Source: Darksidea phi (taxonomy: Eukaryota > Ascomycota > Dothideomycetes > Pleosporales > Lentitheciaceae). From it: 64,000 nt of DNA. Shown here piece after piece: positions 1 through 11,527 of the stretch; positions within the stretch are counted from its first letter, which is position 1, and each line of letters begins with the position of its first letter. Below the pieces are notes generated by a model. That model made no database searches, had not been told where the DNA came from, and saw only the letters and a program-made list of their open reading frames with translations. The stretch is from contig JASJFT010000010.1 in assembly GCA_030770425.1 (NCBI GenBank), positions 248,001 to 312,000 of the forward strand, given 5' to 3'. Made by a program: the position numbers and the translations under genes.

Positions 1-87
1 CCATGCCCAGTGCTCTAATGGCAGATGATAATAATATACCCGAAAACTCGAGGCGGTAGATGCCTGCCTGCCGCGTGGAAGACGCCG

Positions 88-1573
88 TTACTCCTTGCGC
101 CGTCGCTTTGCCAGCTCATCGTCGTCTACTTCTTCGTGGTCTTGACTTTGCGTAAGTCGCTTGCGAGCCAAGGCTTTTTCGTTGCCCTTTTTGACCTGAA
201 TATTACATCCTTGCAGCTTCAGCGCCCGCGTGAGGGCGCTGCTGGGCCGCATTCCGGGGAAGTCCTTGGCCGTGTAGACGGTGAAGACGTCGCTCAGGAC
301 TTCGTTCAATACTGGGGAGAAACCTCCCACATGGAGATTCATTGGGTCGAGACGCATCAGGACAAACCGAAGGCGGTACCTGCCGTGAGTGCGGCACGAA
401 AGATCCGGGAAGCAGAAGAAGCAACCCTCGATGTTGTACTCGTCCTTGGCTACCGAGGGCGATGCTACCAGCTGGCCCATCAGGCGCCGCGTCGTCCGTC
501 GATCGGGCTGGATGAGGGCCGTCTCCTCGCTGGTCCCCTCGGCATTCCATAATGTGCAGTGCACGACATTCAGCGAGTAGCGTGACTCTTCCTGTTCCGG
601 AATGCCCGTCTTGGGATCGCTGACAATGAGCTGGATGATTGGCGGGGGGTCGATGACTCTGCGGTCTCGTTCGCCGAAGCCGCAGGCTCGGGCAGCAATA
701 GGCTGCTGCCGCACGAGGAGCTCGTAGTTGAGATTCCTGCGCTCGTCAGTCGGGATCCGGCTTCCTCTTGCGGTCATGGCATGCTTACAGTTGCTCGTTG
801 TACACGGGCTGCGGTATGGAGCCAGGTAGCGGGATGGGCCGGGCTTCTTGCCGGGGCGGAGGGCCAGCAGCTGGGGCTTCAGCATAGGCTAGCGAACCCA
901 GGGTACTTGGTACGGAGCCTCGGTGCGAATGCGAGTGCGAGCCCACGGACCCGCGGAATGGAGTCGAGCTCGACGCATAACTCGGCGTGTAGCCAGGCGA
1001 CGGATGCGGAGCGTAGGAGCGCTGCTGCGAGGGTTCCACTGGCGACGCAAGGGAGCCGTACGGCTGCTCGTGATGCGCATGGTGATGTGCGGGCCGCGCA
1101 GGCTCCTCGTACGGGTAGCGTGGGTCGGTCAATCTCCTCGACGCGCGGGCGTCGAACTCGGAGCGCGGCGATATTGGCGGGCCATACTGCTGCGGCGAAT
1201 AGGGCGCGTCTGACCGCGATGGCGTGTAGGGATTCGAGTGCAGCAGCTTGTCCACGGGGGCAGCAGCGGGGCGGGGCAGTGGATGTGGGTGTTGAGGGGG
1301 GTGCTGGTGTTGATGTTGATGGTGGCCGTGGCCGTGGCGGGAGGGCTGGATCGAGGGCAGCTGGGTGACGGGTGAGCGGAACGGGTAATCCGAGCGCGGC
1401 GGCGGGAGCACCGAGTCGGGCGGGATCTGGAGCGGCGGCAGACGGCGGTGGTGGTGGTGGTCGAGGAAGGCGGGGGCTGTGAAGATGGGCGGCTTCTGAG
1501 TCTCGGTCATAGCTGTCGTCTGCGAGGGTGGATTCGGCGGGAGGAGCAGCGGAGCAGGTGGTGGTTGGGGCAT
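88..1573 (-). CDS. velC: velC-like velvet-domain developmental regulator
   Basis: Two exons, 1573..789 and 736..88, joined over a 52-base intron (788..737) with donor GTAAGC, branch CTGAC and acceptor GCAG, give about 477 residues. The N-terminal half (about 260 residues) is low complexity, rich in Pro, His and Ser. The C-terminal half is one uninterrupted velvet domain: it opens with NYELLVRQQPIAARACGFG, continues with DPPPIIQLIV and GCFFCFPDLSCRTHGRYRL, and ends near KDFPGMRPSSALTRALK. A basic tail (KRRRKE) could be a nuclear signal. In established families, VosA carries this domain at its N-terminus and VelB has an insertion in it, so a contiguous C-terminal domain after a Pro-rich region best fits VelC. 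Velvet proteins bind DNA through an NF-kB-like fold and control sexual development and secondary metabolism. Family is certain; the VelC assignment is likely. Confidence 0.85.
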
Positions 1574-2117
1574 GCGTGTGTTATTATTTGTCCCAGGCTG
1601 CTGCAGGAAGCCGCATTGGGGAGGACTCCAGGTCGGCTTGTGCCAGCGGTCTCTGAGATTGGGCGGCCAGGGCGTGGTGCAATGGGGGACACAGCGTCAG
1701 GAATGCCTCGAATGTGGCGGGCGGTAGTCTTGTATGTGGCCGAGGTGGCCGTTTGGTCGACGCCAGCGGGGAGCGGTGCTCAGATGGACGCGGGCGGACC
1801 GGGGCAGCAGGATGCAGACGACGAGGATGGGGCTGGCAGCGATATGTATGGGGAGGCATGGAGTTGCATCCTGGATTGACGGCGGCCCAGGAGCACCGGG
1901 ATCCACGCCTCGCAGTGAGCTGTCGCTGCATCCACCTCGCATCGCACGGCGGCCGGCCATTGGAGCGCGGGCAGACTGACAGGGCCCAGGGCCCGCGGGT
2001 GGGTGGGCGTGGGAGTGGGATTAGCACGACGGAGAGCAACTGGACTAGCTTGCGGGAGGGCGCTGGGGAGAGGAGCAGAGGGGGGCGGTCGAAGTGGTCG
2101 GCTAAAGGCGCCGGTAG

Positions 2118-2151
2118 CACTGGGGGGGCACTGGGGGGGCACTGGGGGGGG
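2118..2151. repeat. 11-bp G-tract tandem repeat
   Basis: Three consecutive copies of CACTGGGGGGG. The plus strand carries three runs of seven or more G separated by CACT, a G-quadruplex-prone pattern, upstream of the velC-like gene. Confidence 0.8.
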
Positions 2152-2288
2152 AGTGCTGCTAGATTGCGCCGTGCACAGTCGCGTCCAGTGCTGTGTTGAC
2201 TGCCGGCGCTGCGCGAACCAGCACCTGAGGTCGCGGCTAAACAGTCACATTGCACATTGGCTGTGGCCGTGTGTCCGTTTGCGGCCAC

Positions 2289-2319
2289 GGGGGGGATGGG
2301 GGGGGGGGGGGGGGGGGGG
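2289..2319. repeat. Poly-G homopolymer tract
   Basis: A run of seven G, then AT, then about 22 uninterrupted G (2298-2319). Homopolymers of this length are unusual in fungal DNA and prone to sequencing error and slippage. The exact length should be read with caution. Confidence 0.8.
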
Positions 2320-3226
2320 AAGGGACAGCATGGGGCCACTCCCTGCGCCAGACGACGTCCGCGCACCGGGCTAGTGGTTATCGCGACAGGAAGGCTCAAC
2401 GGCGGCGGCGGCAGACCCTGGGTGGCGGCGAGGCTGCAACGGGCGACGAGCCGGGCAGGCAGGCAGGCGAAGACCGGAGCATCCGTCGTCCATCGCCCGC
2501 CCTCTGTCGTCCATGATCTCTCGCCCATGATCCGCCATCCACCAGGGCGCACAGCCGCCAGAGAGGCTGCACCCAGGCCCGGCCCCGGCCCCGGCGAAGG
2601 AGAAGGTGCCAGCCAGACGTCGAGCCGGTGGTTCCTGCCGCTGGTTGCTGCCGCTGGTTCTTGCCGCTTTCAGCCGGCACCAGCTGGCCGTCGCTCAGTG
2701 CTGGCCGTCGTGGGCGTCCACCCGTTGCACACGCCCCCCCGCCCATCCCTGCCCGCCTGGATGCAGTCCGCAGCAGTCACACACTAGCCCTTCGAGTCTG
2801 GACATGGCAGACACTCACGACGGTTGCAGGCGCAGGTACGCGTCCGCCCTCGCCGTGCAAATCGCCCTCTGTCCGCCGCCCGCCGCCCGCCGCCCGCTGT
2901 CCGCTGCCCCCAGGGCGGTTGTCGTCGTCGTGGCCGCGCCTGTGCCACCCACCCGCCACCCGTTGCGGGGACACAGCCGTTGGGGGCCCACCAGCGCCTG
3001 CCGTCCTGCTACGCGAGCCACCACACCGCCCTAGCCCCAACGGGCCCAATCACAGCCGCCGCGCCCACGCACTCACCCACTCGCCACCTTCACCCAGCCC
3101 ACTCCACTCACCACTCACCACCCACTCGCCCGCCCCCATCCCTGCCTCCGCCCTCCACTCGCGGCAATCCTAAAACCTCCGACATCCATCGCCACGATCG
3201 GCCCTCGCCTGCAAGGCAGAGGTGCC

Positions 3227-4149
3227 ATGGCCTCCAAGTCGACCAATTGGGGCAACTACTCGGGTCGGTCTCACGCTGCTTCGTTTCGTCGTCCTCTCCA
3301 CTCCCCATCCGCCGTGCTGACCAGCAGCCAGACTACCTCGGACCCAACCGCACTCCCGGTTCTCCTCCAGCAATCCACGTCCGTGATGTGCGCTTGGCAC
3401 TGATCGCCGCCCTGGGCTTCTCCTTCGAGGGCAAGCGCTGCCTCGATGTTGGCTGCAATGACGGCACCGTTGCAACCCAGCTTGGTATGTAAGAGGGGGC
3501 GCCCCCGGCCAATACTCCAACCGACTATAACCTGGCCTTGCTGATAGTATCCACACGAAAAGCCATCGACTTTGGCGCCCGCGAGGTCGTCGCCGTCGAT
3601 ATCGACGCCCAGCTGGTCACCAAGGCACAGCACCTCCTCGCACTCCGTGCTGCCCGCGTGCGCCCTGCTACCGCGCACGCGCAGCCCATCGTCGACTACT
3701 TTCCAATGTCCGCTGTGCTTCGCAGCCCTCGCCCTCGCATCCCAGCCTCGGCGCCTTCTCCTTCCAGTTGGCCGCGCGTGAACTTTATCGCCGCCGACTG
3801 GGTCGTCTCGACAAACCCGGCTGTCGCTGGCCCTTACGACTTCATCCTGGCCTTAAATGTGATCAAGTGGATCCATCTCGAGCATCTCGACGCGGGCGTG
3901 GCGACCTTCTTTCGCAAGTGCAACGCCTCGCTCGCATCAGGCGGCTACCTGGTCATCGAGCTGCAGACCTGGGATTCGTACCAGAAGGCAGTCCGTCCGA
4001 ACGCCGCCCCTCACTTTGCTGAAAACCTGGCCAAGTTAAAGTACCGGCCAGAGAGCTCATTTCCAAAGTTATTGCAAGACCAAGGCTTCAATCTCTGCGC
4101 GACATCCGCTCAACTACGTCGTCAAATCAATATTTACCGCAAACCGTGA
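3227..4149 (+). CDS. Bin3/BCDIN3-type RNA cap methyltransferase
   Basis: Three exons (3227..3263, 3332..3484, 3548..4149) give 263 residues. Intron 1 (68 bases) has branch CTGAC; intron 2 (63 bases) has donor GTATGT and acceptor GATAG. The start gives MASKSTNWGNYS, matching the GNY motif that opens Bin3 proteins. It is followed by the SAM-binding motif I strand CLDVGCNDGTVATQLG, VVAVDID (motif II) and the diagnostic C-terminal Bin3 block YDFILALNVIKWIHLEHLD and LVIELQTWDSY. The family O-methylates the gamma- or 5'-phosphate of small RNAs (7SK or U6 in animals; the fission yeast member Bmc1 acts with telomerase RNA). The exact intron 1 acceptor (CAG ending at 3331) is the least certain point. 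Confidence 0.85.
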
Positions 4150-7100
4150 TGGTCCATGTGCGGGGTGGAGTCGACGGCGGTAAGATAATCTTCCATTTTG
4201 ATTGACCACCCAGTTTATCTGTGCTCCTCGGGAATTAATTGCACCCAATCCGGGTTTTCTCAGAAACAGCCAACCAATCAAGCTCTCTGCCCCCGGCATT
4301 TGCCTTCCTCCGAACCGCAGTTCCTGGTGGGGAATCCAATATTCGGCAATCAGCTCCTTCATGCGCAAACCGGGGCAGGTTTCCCGGTGTGGCTTCAACC
4401 GCGAGTGTGGTCCATTCCATGATGAATCCGAGGACATTTGGTCAGCCCCCTCCTCCGCCGTCCTCTTTTCTCGCATGTGGAATTTCATCCTCGCACGAGG
4501 CACGCAGTTTGGCCAAAACCTGAATGATTCCCGTCCGCCAAGGATTTTCCAGCCACACTGAACATGGGCCGGTAGCTAAATCCGCCACTCAAGCACCGTC
4601 CTTTGCCTCTACCTGCTCACACATACCAAGACTGTTACACTGCAACATAATGCCAGCGGACTCCGAAGCCAAAACAGTTTCAATAACAACTGCCGTAATA
4701 AACCTTAATGTAGAAGGTGTACAACAGTACAGAAGGACAGATGCAGGTCAAATGGCGGCAGGCCATCATAACCCAATGCGGTTCCGTAGTCCTTCCAGAA
4801 CCGGCAACATAAAATGAAATAGTGACCCGCTGTATGCAGCGTTGCTCGAACAGGAACGCGGCTGGGCAGGGATCAGCTACACCTCACATGCTCTTTTTCA
4901 CCCAATCTATTCAACGTTTCGGCTCATTCGGCAATCTGCCTGCTATTACGCGGTGCCTCGTTTCCTATGCATCATCGTTGTAGATGGTCTCATCCTGCAC
5001 GTACGTATCGGCAGTCACCCTCATGTCTGCATAGTGTTACCGTCCCTGCTTCCAACTACCAACAGCTTGGTGTTTCTAGAAACATCTGAGCGGCGAGTGT
5101 CTTGCACTGCACGTGTGCTTGATTCTAGATACCTGCAAATTCTTCGCATGCATTGTGGCAGGCCCTATCCATGCCGACAATGTTTCAGTCTCCACTTAGT
5201 CGTGTGATATCCAATGCTTGCAGAGAGTATGGATCATCCGCCAGCAACGGCAGAGCAATTTTCCTTGTTCAACCTACTGCTCTAAGGACAGATGCGTAGA
5301 GGATCTGAACGATCGTCAAACTAGATATGAGGTGTCCTTGAAGCTTCGGCCACATCAATATCGGTGCCCGCTCCGCGATGCAGATGGCATGGCAACGAGT
5401 CCTTCACAGGTGATGAAATCTGCTCGAAACTGCAAGATTTTGATACCGTAAGCGCTGGTTAGGGCAACACAACAGTCCACGGGTATTCGACCATCTCCGT
5501 GTCCCGGCGACAGGGTCCAGCCGAGGTTAGTACTATCCCATCACCCTAGTTCTCGTGCATCGATTGGAGGCGTGACTTCCTCGCGAGGGAGATTGTCCTT
5601 GGAAGGCTTCTTGTATGGTGGACGTTGAAATTACGCTATTTACTTCAAAGCCAAGGATCGGTAACTCTCAATGTGCATCGTAATCTGCCCGGAAGCCGGG
5701 CACAAGGTCTGATATACGTTCACGTCATGTACGTAACCTCCTGCTATTGACAACACAACAGAAATCGATTCAGCATATTGGACCCAAACTATACGTCATA
5801 TAGGAAATCCGTAAATGACAAGGAGTCAAGGTCATCCAAAGTTTTTGCAATGAGGTGAACTCCCGATGAGAAGTGGTCTGGGTCGCGTCTTCATCCAAGC
5901 TGCTGCGGAGCAACACCCTCGATCATCATTGCGGTTCCGATCCTGCGAGACCTCTGTTGCTTTCTGATCGCTATCTATGCAACTGTTTCGGAAGAAAGCG
6001 CCAGACATTTGACAGCAAGCACGGTTGTGCAAGCAAAGACCGACACAGCAGAATGTGTACATGCCTGCAGTCTCATGTAGGCTGACTGGGCCAAACTCAC
6101 CCACCGGCCTATACGCCTCCAGACCAGGGCGTGAAGTGCCACGTGGAACCGCAAGATATTTTACAAGAAGCACTCCGCACCAAAGAGGGTTTACCAACGC
6201 ACGTCGTCGATTATGTGGCGAGTGCTAGCGGCTGGCGGCCGGTCTCAGGCACGTTCAACCCACTAGAGAGCAGTAGGACAGCTGGGAGCCGAAGGGTCGG
6301 GCAAGCCGAGTCCAACAACCGTAGCATTGGGCTTGTTATGCGGGCGTTCCGAAGATCTCGTCTGTACCGCTGAAATCTGGCAATGTTGAGCAAGCTGCGA
6401 GCTTCGAAAGCGGAGGTCACCCACTCGAATTCTCCGTTGCATTCCTTCGAGCACCCTTCTTCGTACCAGCTTCATGGGCAACCTTCTAGTTTTCCGCAAG
6501 CCGTGCTCCCATGGTTGTCGCTAAGTAGCTGCTGCGACATGGCCGCTGTGGAAGCACGCACAGTGCTCTCTGATCGAATGATTACTCCATACTACGCACC
6601 GTGTGCCCACCACACAAGCAAGGGAATAAAGACATAAGGGATGGCTGCAACCAATTGGGCCTCTAGTCACGTCGGAACCGACAGTTTCGCTTGTGCTCTC
6701 AGTTGCACGGCTGCGACCATCTGATCAAAGTTTGGTCGTCTAGCGGCGACGACCCAGTACATCTCGCTCTACACCAGCAGATGCACAAGGGTTTGCTCCG
6801 CTAGCGCAATGGGTGCGCGGGTAGTTGCTTGCACGCCGCCTACATATGCAACAACATCCAACGTCAATACCGAATAGAAGTGCGCTCAATTGTGGCCCGG
6901 AGCTGTACGCTGGTCTCGAAAACATCCATACAAGTTGGGCCTAACTGCCGCACGGAGGCGCTCTTCTCCTTCACTCCCCTGAAGGGCAACGCCTAACTTG
7001 AGGCTTTGGTTAGAAGTAGGGCTTACGACACGGTTTCAGTGTATGCACCATTATCGGAAAAATAGATCACTGCGATACACAACTCACATGTTGTTGGCGT

Positions 7101-8314
7101 AGATTGCGCAATTCGCGACGGGGACCCGGTGGGGTGTCTGCCGTCTTCGGACGCGTCCAACACGTAATCGGGATGATTGGCACGACTGCGGGAATGCACT
7201 CCAATGGTGGGGCAGATGCATGATGAAAGGTTGCAGCCACCCCTTGCTGCGCTGCGAGACATTCAATATTTTTCGGCCTTGGTTGCCACGTCAAGAGATC
7301 TTTGGCCACAACCGTCCCCCCTCCCGGTGCACAGCATGAGAATCAACCAACACCAATTCGACCGACCTCTGCACCAAGCCTGAAACACTCCTGCCCGCAT
7401 CTCGTCGAGGATGTCGTCCAGACGAAGGGGTGTCTTGATGCTCGCCATGGCCTGCCACGTATCCACAGCGGCAGACCGCAGACGGCAGTGTACTTCTCCG
7501 CTGCACCTCCCTTCGCCCTGCCGGGCGTGTCGGCCGCATCCCGTCCACATTGACAAATGCCTTCTTGCCATCTCAAGGGCTCCAGGATGACAGCCGGCGA
7601 TTCCAGGGACTCGATGCTTTCTGTGCCATGATGGCAACGCATGCCAGGCAGTAAACCCCCGCTGCTGTGTGGTGGCGGGCGAGAACCAGCTTGGACGGAG
7701 CAAGCCAAGAGTCAGACCGCGCTCTTTCGGCTTGAAGAATATTTATATCTTGTCGAGGTATCAATATCAAGTTGCTTTTCGCACGACAAGCTGGTCTTGC
7801 AAAGCGCAGTAGACACGTCCTTCTCTCCAAGCCTTCCCGCGCCGATTCAGACCACATATATCAAACCATCCAGTAAGCCATCGCTCCGCGCCCCATGTAT
7901 TCCGCGTACGGCTGTCCAAGTCGGCACCACGATAGTGTGTGGAAGGCGAAAACATGCGCAGTCCAACACCGATAAGATCTGACGGACGTTAGGCTCGATT
8001 AGACACAAGCGGCCCTCCGCGATCTTTTTTGCCAGATCTAGTGGAGTGGAGATTTGCTGCGCGTGTCAGCAGCTTACATGCGCGATCCTTGCGCGCAATT
8101 CTACCAACAAACCCGGTACGTCGTACGAAGCAGACACCACCACCATTTGGTATCTCTGGGCGGGGACAGCGCATACACTGCCGGGGCTATACGCTACACA
8201 TATACCGTGTGAGGGGCCGCAGACATCACGCAAAAGACGGCCCTCGCTGAAGTACCGGCGCATCTTCTGGCACAGCACGACCACCTCTCACTCGTTTTTC
8301 CGATATATAAGACA
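4150..8314. other. 4.1 kb stretch with no recognisable gene
   Basis: Both strands carry only short open frames (under about 145 codons) without recognisable domains, splice-supported joins or transposon features. Base composition is mixed and lacks the TA-rich RIP appearance seen at the right end of the window. It may hold noncoding RNAs or long decayed sequence. Its last bases form the DUF1349 gene promoter, with a TATATAA element close to 8303. Confidence 0.5.
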
Positions 8315-9208
8315 ATGCCGCCAGATAGTTCCTGTTTTACGGCTTTGAACTGCCCCAATGACGCGACACTACCGGAATATATGGGGTCTTTTAGCCTTGC
8401 TGCACCGCCAAATACCGATCTGTGGAGAAAGCCGCCGTCGCGAGATACCTCGACTGCTCCGATCCTCTACACGGCCCTGCGCAATCCATTCATATCCGCA
8501 GAAGTGACGGTATCAGCGGACTGGGAGCTGGAATGGGACCAAGGGGGGCTGGTGATATTCAGCGGAGCGCCGCCAGGTCGAGTTGCCGTTGCAACAACCA
8601 TTACGCCCGAGACTCCGAATGAGGAGACGTCAACCTCGACCTCGACCTCGACCTCCGCATCGCACTCCCCGCCGACGGGCCCCAGCAATAGCGCGGCTAT
8701 ATCTACGAATCCGAGTGCGGCGGCGGCCCAAACACCGATCACGCAAAGTGCGGGGCAGCAGCCCAACTCCGTTACACAGACGCAGAGACAGCGCGATCCT
8801 CCACCCCCATACATGGCTCCTGCACCCGCCTCCAAATGGGTCAAGGTCGGTCTGGAGTTCTGCAATGGGGCGTGCCACGCCACTTCTGTCGTCGCGACAT
8901 CGGACGGCGCCGACTGGGCACTCACTGCGCTTCCTCCGCATCATGCGCGGCGCTCCGATCTCCGAGTCAAAATCGAGCGGATCGGGTATGCGCTGTGGGT
9001 GTGGTATGAGGATGGGGTTAGCGGGTGGAAGAAGTTGAGGGAGGTTACATGGTTCTTCTGGGGGGTTGAGGATAAAGCTGTCAGGGTTGGGGTTTACGCG
9101 AGTAGGCCGGCAAATTTTGGGAGCAGTATGTACGAGAGGAGGCACGGGGGCGGGAATTCTAGCCCGCGGAATTTGTGTGTCGACTTTGAGGGCTTGGAAA
9201 TCTTCTGA
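8315..9208 (+). CDS. DUF1349 family protein (concanavalin-like fold)
   Basis: Single exon, 297 residues. It begins near FSLAAPPNTDLWRKPP, continues with VTVSADWELEWDQGGLVIF, then KWVKVGLEFCNG, and ends with FWGVEDKAVRVGVYASRP, the hallmark of DUF1349 (yeast Ree1 and bacterial YesU types). A 60-residue Thr/Ser/Pro/Gln-rich insert (about residues 105-165), partly from a TCGACC microsatellite, splits the domain. There is no signal peptide, so it is probably cytoplasmic. A TATATAA sits only about ten bases before the first ATG, so the in-frame ATG at 8381 (MGSFSLAAPP) may be the true start. Ree1 is tied to galactose metabolism through enolase; the function here is unknown. Confidence 0.8.
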   Translation: MPPDSSCFTALNCPNDATLPEYMGSFSLAAPPNTDLWRKPPSRDTSTAPILYTALRNPFISAEVTVSADWELEWDQGGLVIFSGAPPGRVAVATTITPETPNEETSTSTSTSTSASHSPPTGPSNSAAISTNPSAAAAQTPITQSAGQQPNSVTQTQRQRDPPPPYMAPAPASKWVKVGLEFCNGACHATSVVATSDGADWALTALPPHHARRSDLRVKIERIGYALWVWYEDGVSGWKKLREVTWFFWGVEDKAVRVGVYASRPANFGSSMYERRHGGGNSSPRNLCVDFEGLEIF

Positions 9209-10182
9209 AGAGAGGGTTTTTCGTTTCCTTCCTTGTTTCCATTTGTTTCCACATCTTCAGCCGTTATGCGTCTAGTTTCTATACTCAAATGGCGGCTTCA
9301 CTTCTTTTCCTTTTCTCAACCCGATCTTCTTCCCATCGGTAGGCATCTACCCCTTTCTTCTCTTCCCATTCGTCTGTATCTATTCAGTGTCTTCGCCTCG
9401 TTTTTTCCACTCTGTCGAGCGAAGGATTTCCTGCATTGTTCAATCTCGTCATATTTCTTGGCCTCACTTCATTCCGCATCTGCACCGTCAGCATGCGCAT
9501 TTTTTACCCGTCGGAACTATTATTTCTCACTGCTGCTTATTGTCTCAGGTGACTGATGACGGTGCCCAAAACTTCACTTCAACGTGCAGTGGATATGCAA
9601 CTTATTTGGTACTGCGTCGAGGTTCCATCTTGCATTGCGCATCAACCGAGAACTAATGTGATGGTACAGCAATCAAGCGTGGTGCTCTCCCTGCAATGAG
9701 CCGCTTAGATCATCATGCTCTCTACGAATTATGACGCGCCGCTGGGGGTTCCACGACTTGTTCACATTCACACCTCCGTTCATCTATGGGCCCAGATTAG
9801 AGGGCCTTCACAATGCAACGAGGGCTGGGTGCTAGCTTCATGCTGTGTGAAACCATGTGTTCCCAGCGCATCCGTATGGTTGGGAACTGCGGACTGACGA
9901 TGATGCTAACCAAGCTTCAAGGCTTTTCTTTCTGATAGACTCCGTCGGGTCTGTAGGATCCCTACAGCAAGGTCCATTCCCAAGCAAGGTTTCTCCAAAG
10001 CTCGACCAAATGTTCAGCAGATGATGCGCATTCTGTGAAGCGTGCCGACTCGGAGCTATCGCTGTTTGCCTCAAACGCCACGAGTCAATACATCGAAGAC
10101 ATTTCTTGTTCCTACAAAATCCGCCGTGACCTTCATCTTCCGCCAGCCATCCTCTCCTATGCCGCTTCCCCGTCACCCTATC
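9209..10182. other. Intergenic region
   Basis: The first 350 bases are strongly C/T-rich on the plus strand and probably include the DUF1349 3' UTR. The rest holds the promoter of the downstream secreted-protein gene. I see no coding sequence. Confidence 0.5.
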
Positions 10183-11527
10183 ATGAGACTCTGTTTCTTT
10201 CCTCTGCTGCTACCGTTCTTAGACGGCTTCACGGAGGCCAACGCTTCTTCTAGTACAACAGTACTCGAGACACGGATCACCACAATCGTCATACCGGCCG
10301 CGCATACCTCGAGCGAGGTTGCCAATGCCCTTAGCCAGCGAAGCGAGCGCTCGCTGTCCAAACTAGGGACAGGACTCGACAATGACGACCTGAAGAAACG
10401 ACAAGCGGCACCGACTAGTTTCCCCAGCATACACATTGGCATGGAAAGCAGCACTACCTCAGCCACTAGTAAGTTACCGTAGAGCGATCTACTACTACTA
10501 CTGATAGGCATTAATGGGTTTCAGGCGTGGCAGGGGCATCCGAGGTACCGGGATGGACGGTGATAGAACCGTGTTTCAACGCAGGGAGTCCATGCTTTGT
10601 CTTGTTCAATGGGCTGCAAACATTATTCAGTCAGAAGTTTACTAAACTAGAGGATCCCAATAACATGACTGCCAGTCGGGTATTGCAACATGCATGGTGC
10701 GTATCCAACGAGTCCAGCAGAGAGCCAGGACCCCTAGAGTAAGTGGCCCCCCGCCCCCACCTTTTCAGTCGTCTCCGATCCATAGTTCCTTAATGCTTAC
10801 TATGAATGTGTTTTCACGCAGCCGAGAAAGCATCGACAAATGCGACGAGTGTCTACAGAAAGAACCTCAATCCACAAAAGACAATTGGGCCAGCATGCAA
10901 GACCTAATGTTCAACTTTTGCGCATCTCAAACTCCATCGTTATACTTGCTCCTGCTCGGCTTCAACCGCTTCTACTCGAGCGAGGCGCCATCCAATTATA
11001 AGTATCTCAACCAGAACATCAGAGACATCCCGAATCTATCTACCAAGTTTCACGATTCTCCAGAGCTCAATTCGGCTACCGTCCAGCGTCCTACAAGTAG
11101 GACGAGCCAAGCATCCACAACCACGACAACAACCACAACAGACGGGGCGACGACGTCGAGTCCATCTGCCCCTGGACGGACTACGACATCGCACACCGCA
11201 ACCGGAACAAGCACGGATAAACCACCCCCAACCTCACGAAACGCAACCGGCCATACAAACATCCTGGAACAACTTCCCTCATCCTGGCCTTACACCGCAT
11301 ATGCCCTTGCCCGTCGACCCGGCTCAACGATTACATCCACGCTTACCGCAGAAGCCGGCGAGCCCGCTACAGTCGTCCTGGCAGCAGTCCAATGGTACCC
11401 ACGTCCTATCGACGCTCGCAACCTTCTCGCAGATTATTCGTATAACATTGCCAGTTCGAACGCAGCAGGCGCAACGCCTAAGGAGCCTTCGCTGACGCCG
11501 ACGCGTTCCAGCCAAGGATCTAGCTGA
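10183..11527 (+). CDS. Secreted Ser/Thr-rich protein of unknown function
   Basis: Three exons are proposed: 10183..10468, 10525..10738 and 10822..11527 (401 residues). Intron 1 has donor GTAAGT, branch CTGAT and acceptor TTTCAG; intron 2 has GTAAGT and ACGCAG. The start MRLCFFPLLLPFLDG gives a signal peptide, followed by a Kex2-type KKR site (DLKKRQAAP). A cysteine-containing globular part (ECLQKEPQ, NFCASQTPS, FNRFYSS) precedes a Thr-rich linker (about residues 235-300) and a further conserved-looking region (SSWPYTAYALARRPG). It is probably a cell-wall or extracellular glycoprotein. Alternatives are donor GTGCGT at 10697 for intron 2, and an extra 3' exon starting at 11543 (acceptor TACAG after CTGAC) that would replace the last residues. 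Confidence 0.6.

Larger units (their letters stand above)
1574..3226. promoter_or_regulatory. Divergent intergenic region between velC-like gene and Bin3-type gene
   Basis: This 1.65 kb stretch separates two divergently transcribed genes and must hold both promoters and 5' leaders. It is very G/C-rich, with G-tract arrays on the velC side and a long C-rich, CCACC-like run (about 3060-3160) on the Bin3 side. Open frames here are compositional and match no family I recognise. The long leader on the velvet side is typical of developmental regulator genes. Confidence 0.5.

Noticed and set aside
785..1368. Long plus-strand frame opposite the velC N-terminal exon
   Set aside because: Its composition is the complement of the Pro/His-rich coding strand, and no domain or splice logic supports it.
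1584..2552. 322-codon minus frame in the velC/Bin3 intergenic region
   Set aside because: Arises from high G/C with few stops; Pro/Arg/Ser-rich text without conserved motifs and crossing the G-tract arrays.
2824..3226. Upstream extension of the Bin3 second-exon frame
   Set aside because: It reads through C-rich leader and the true intron; the ATG at 3227 in another frame gives the conserved GNY start.
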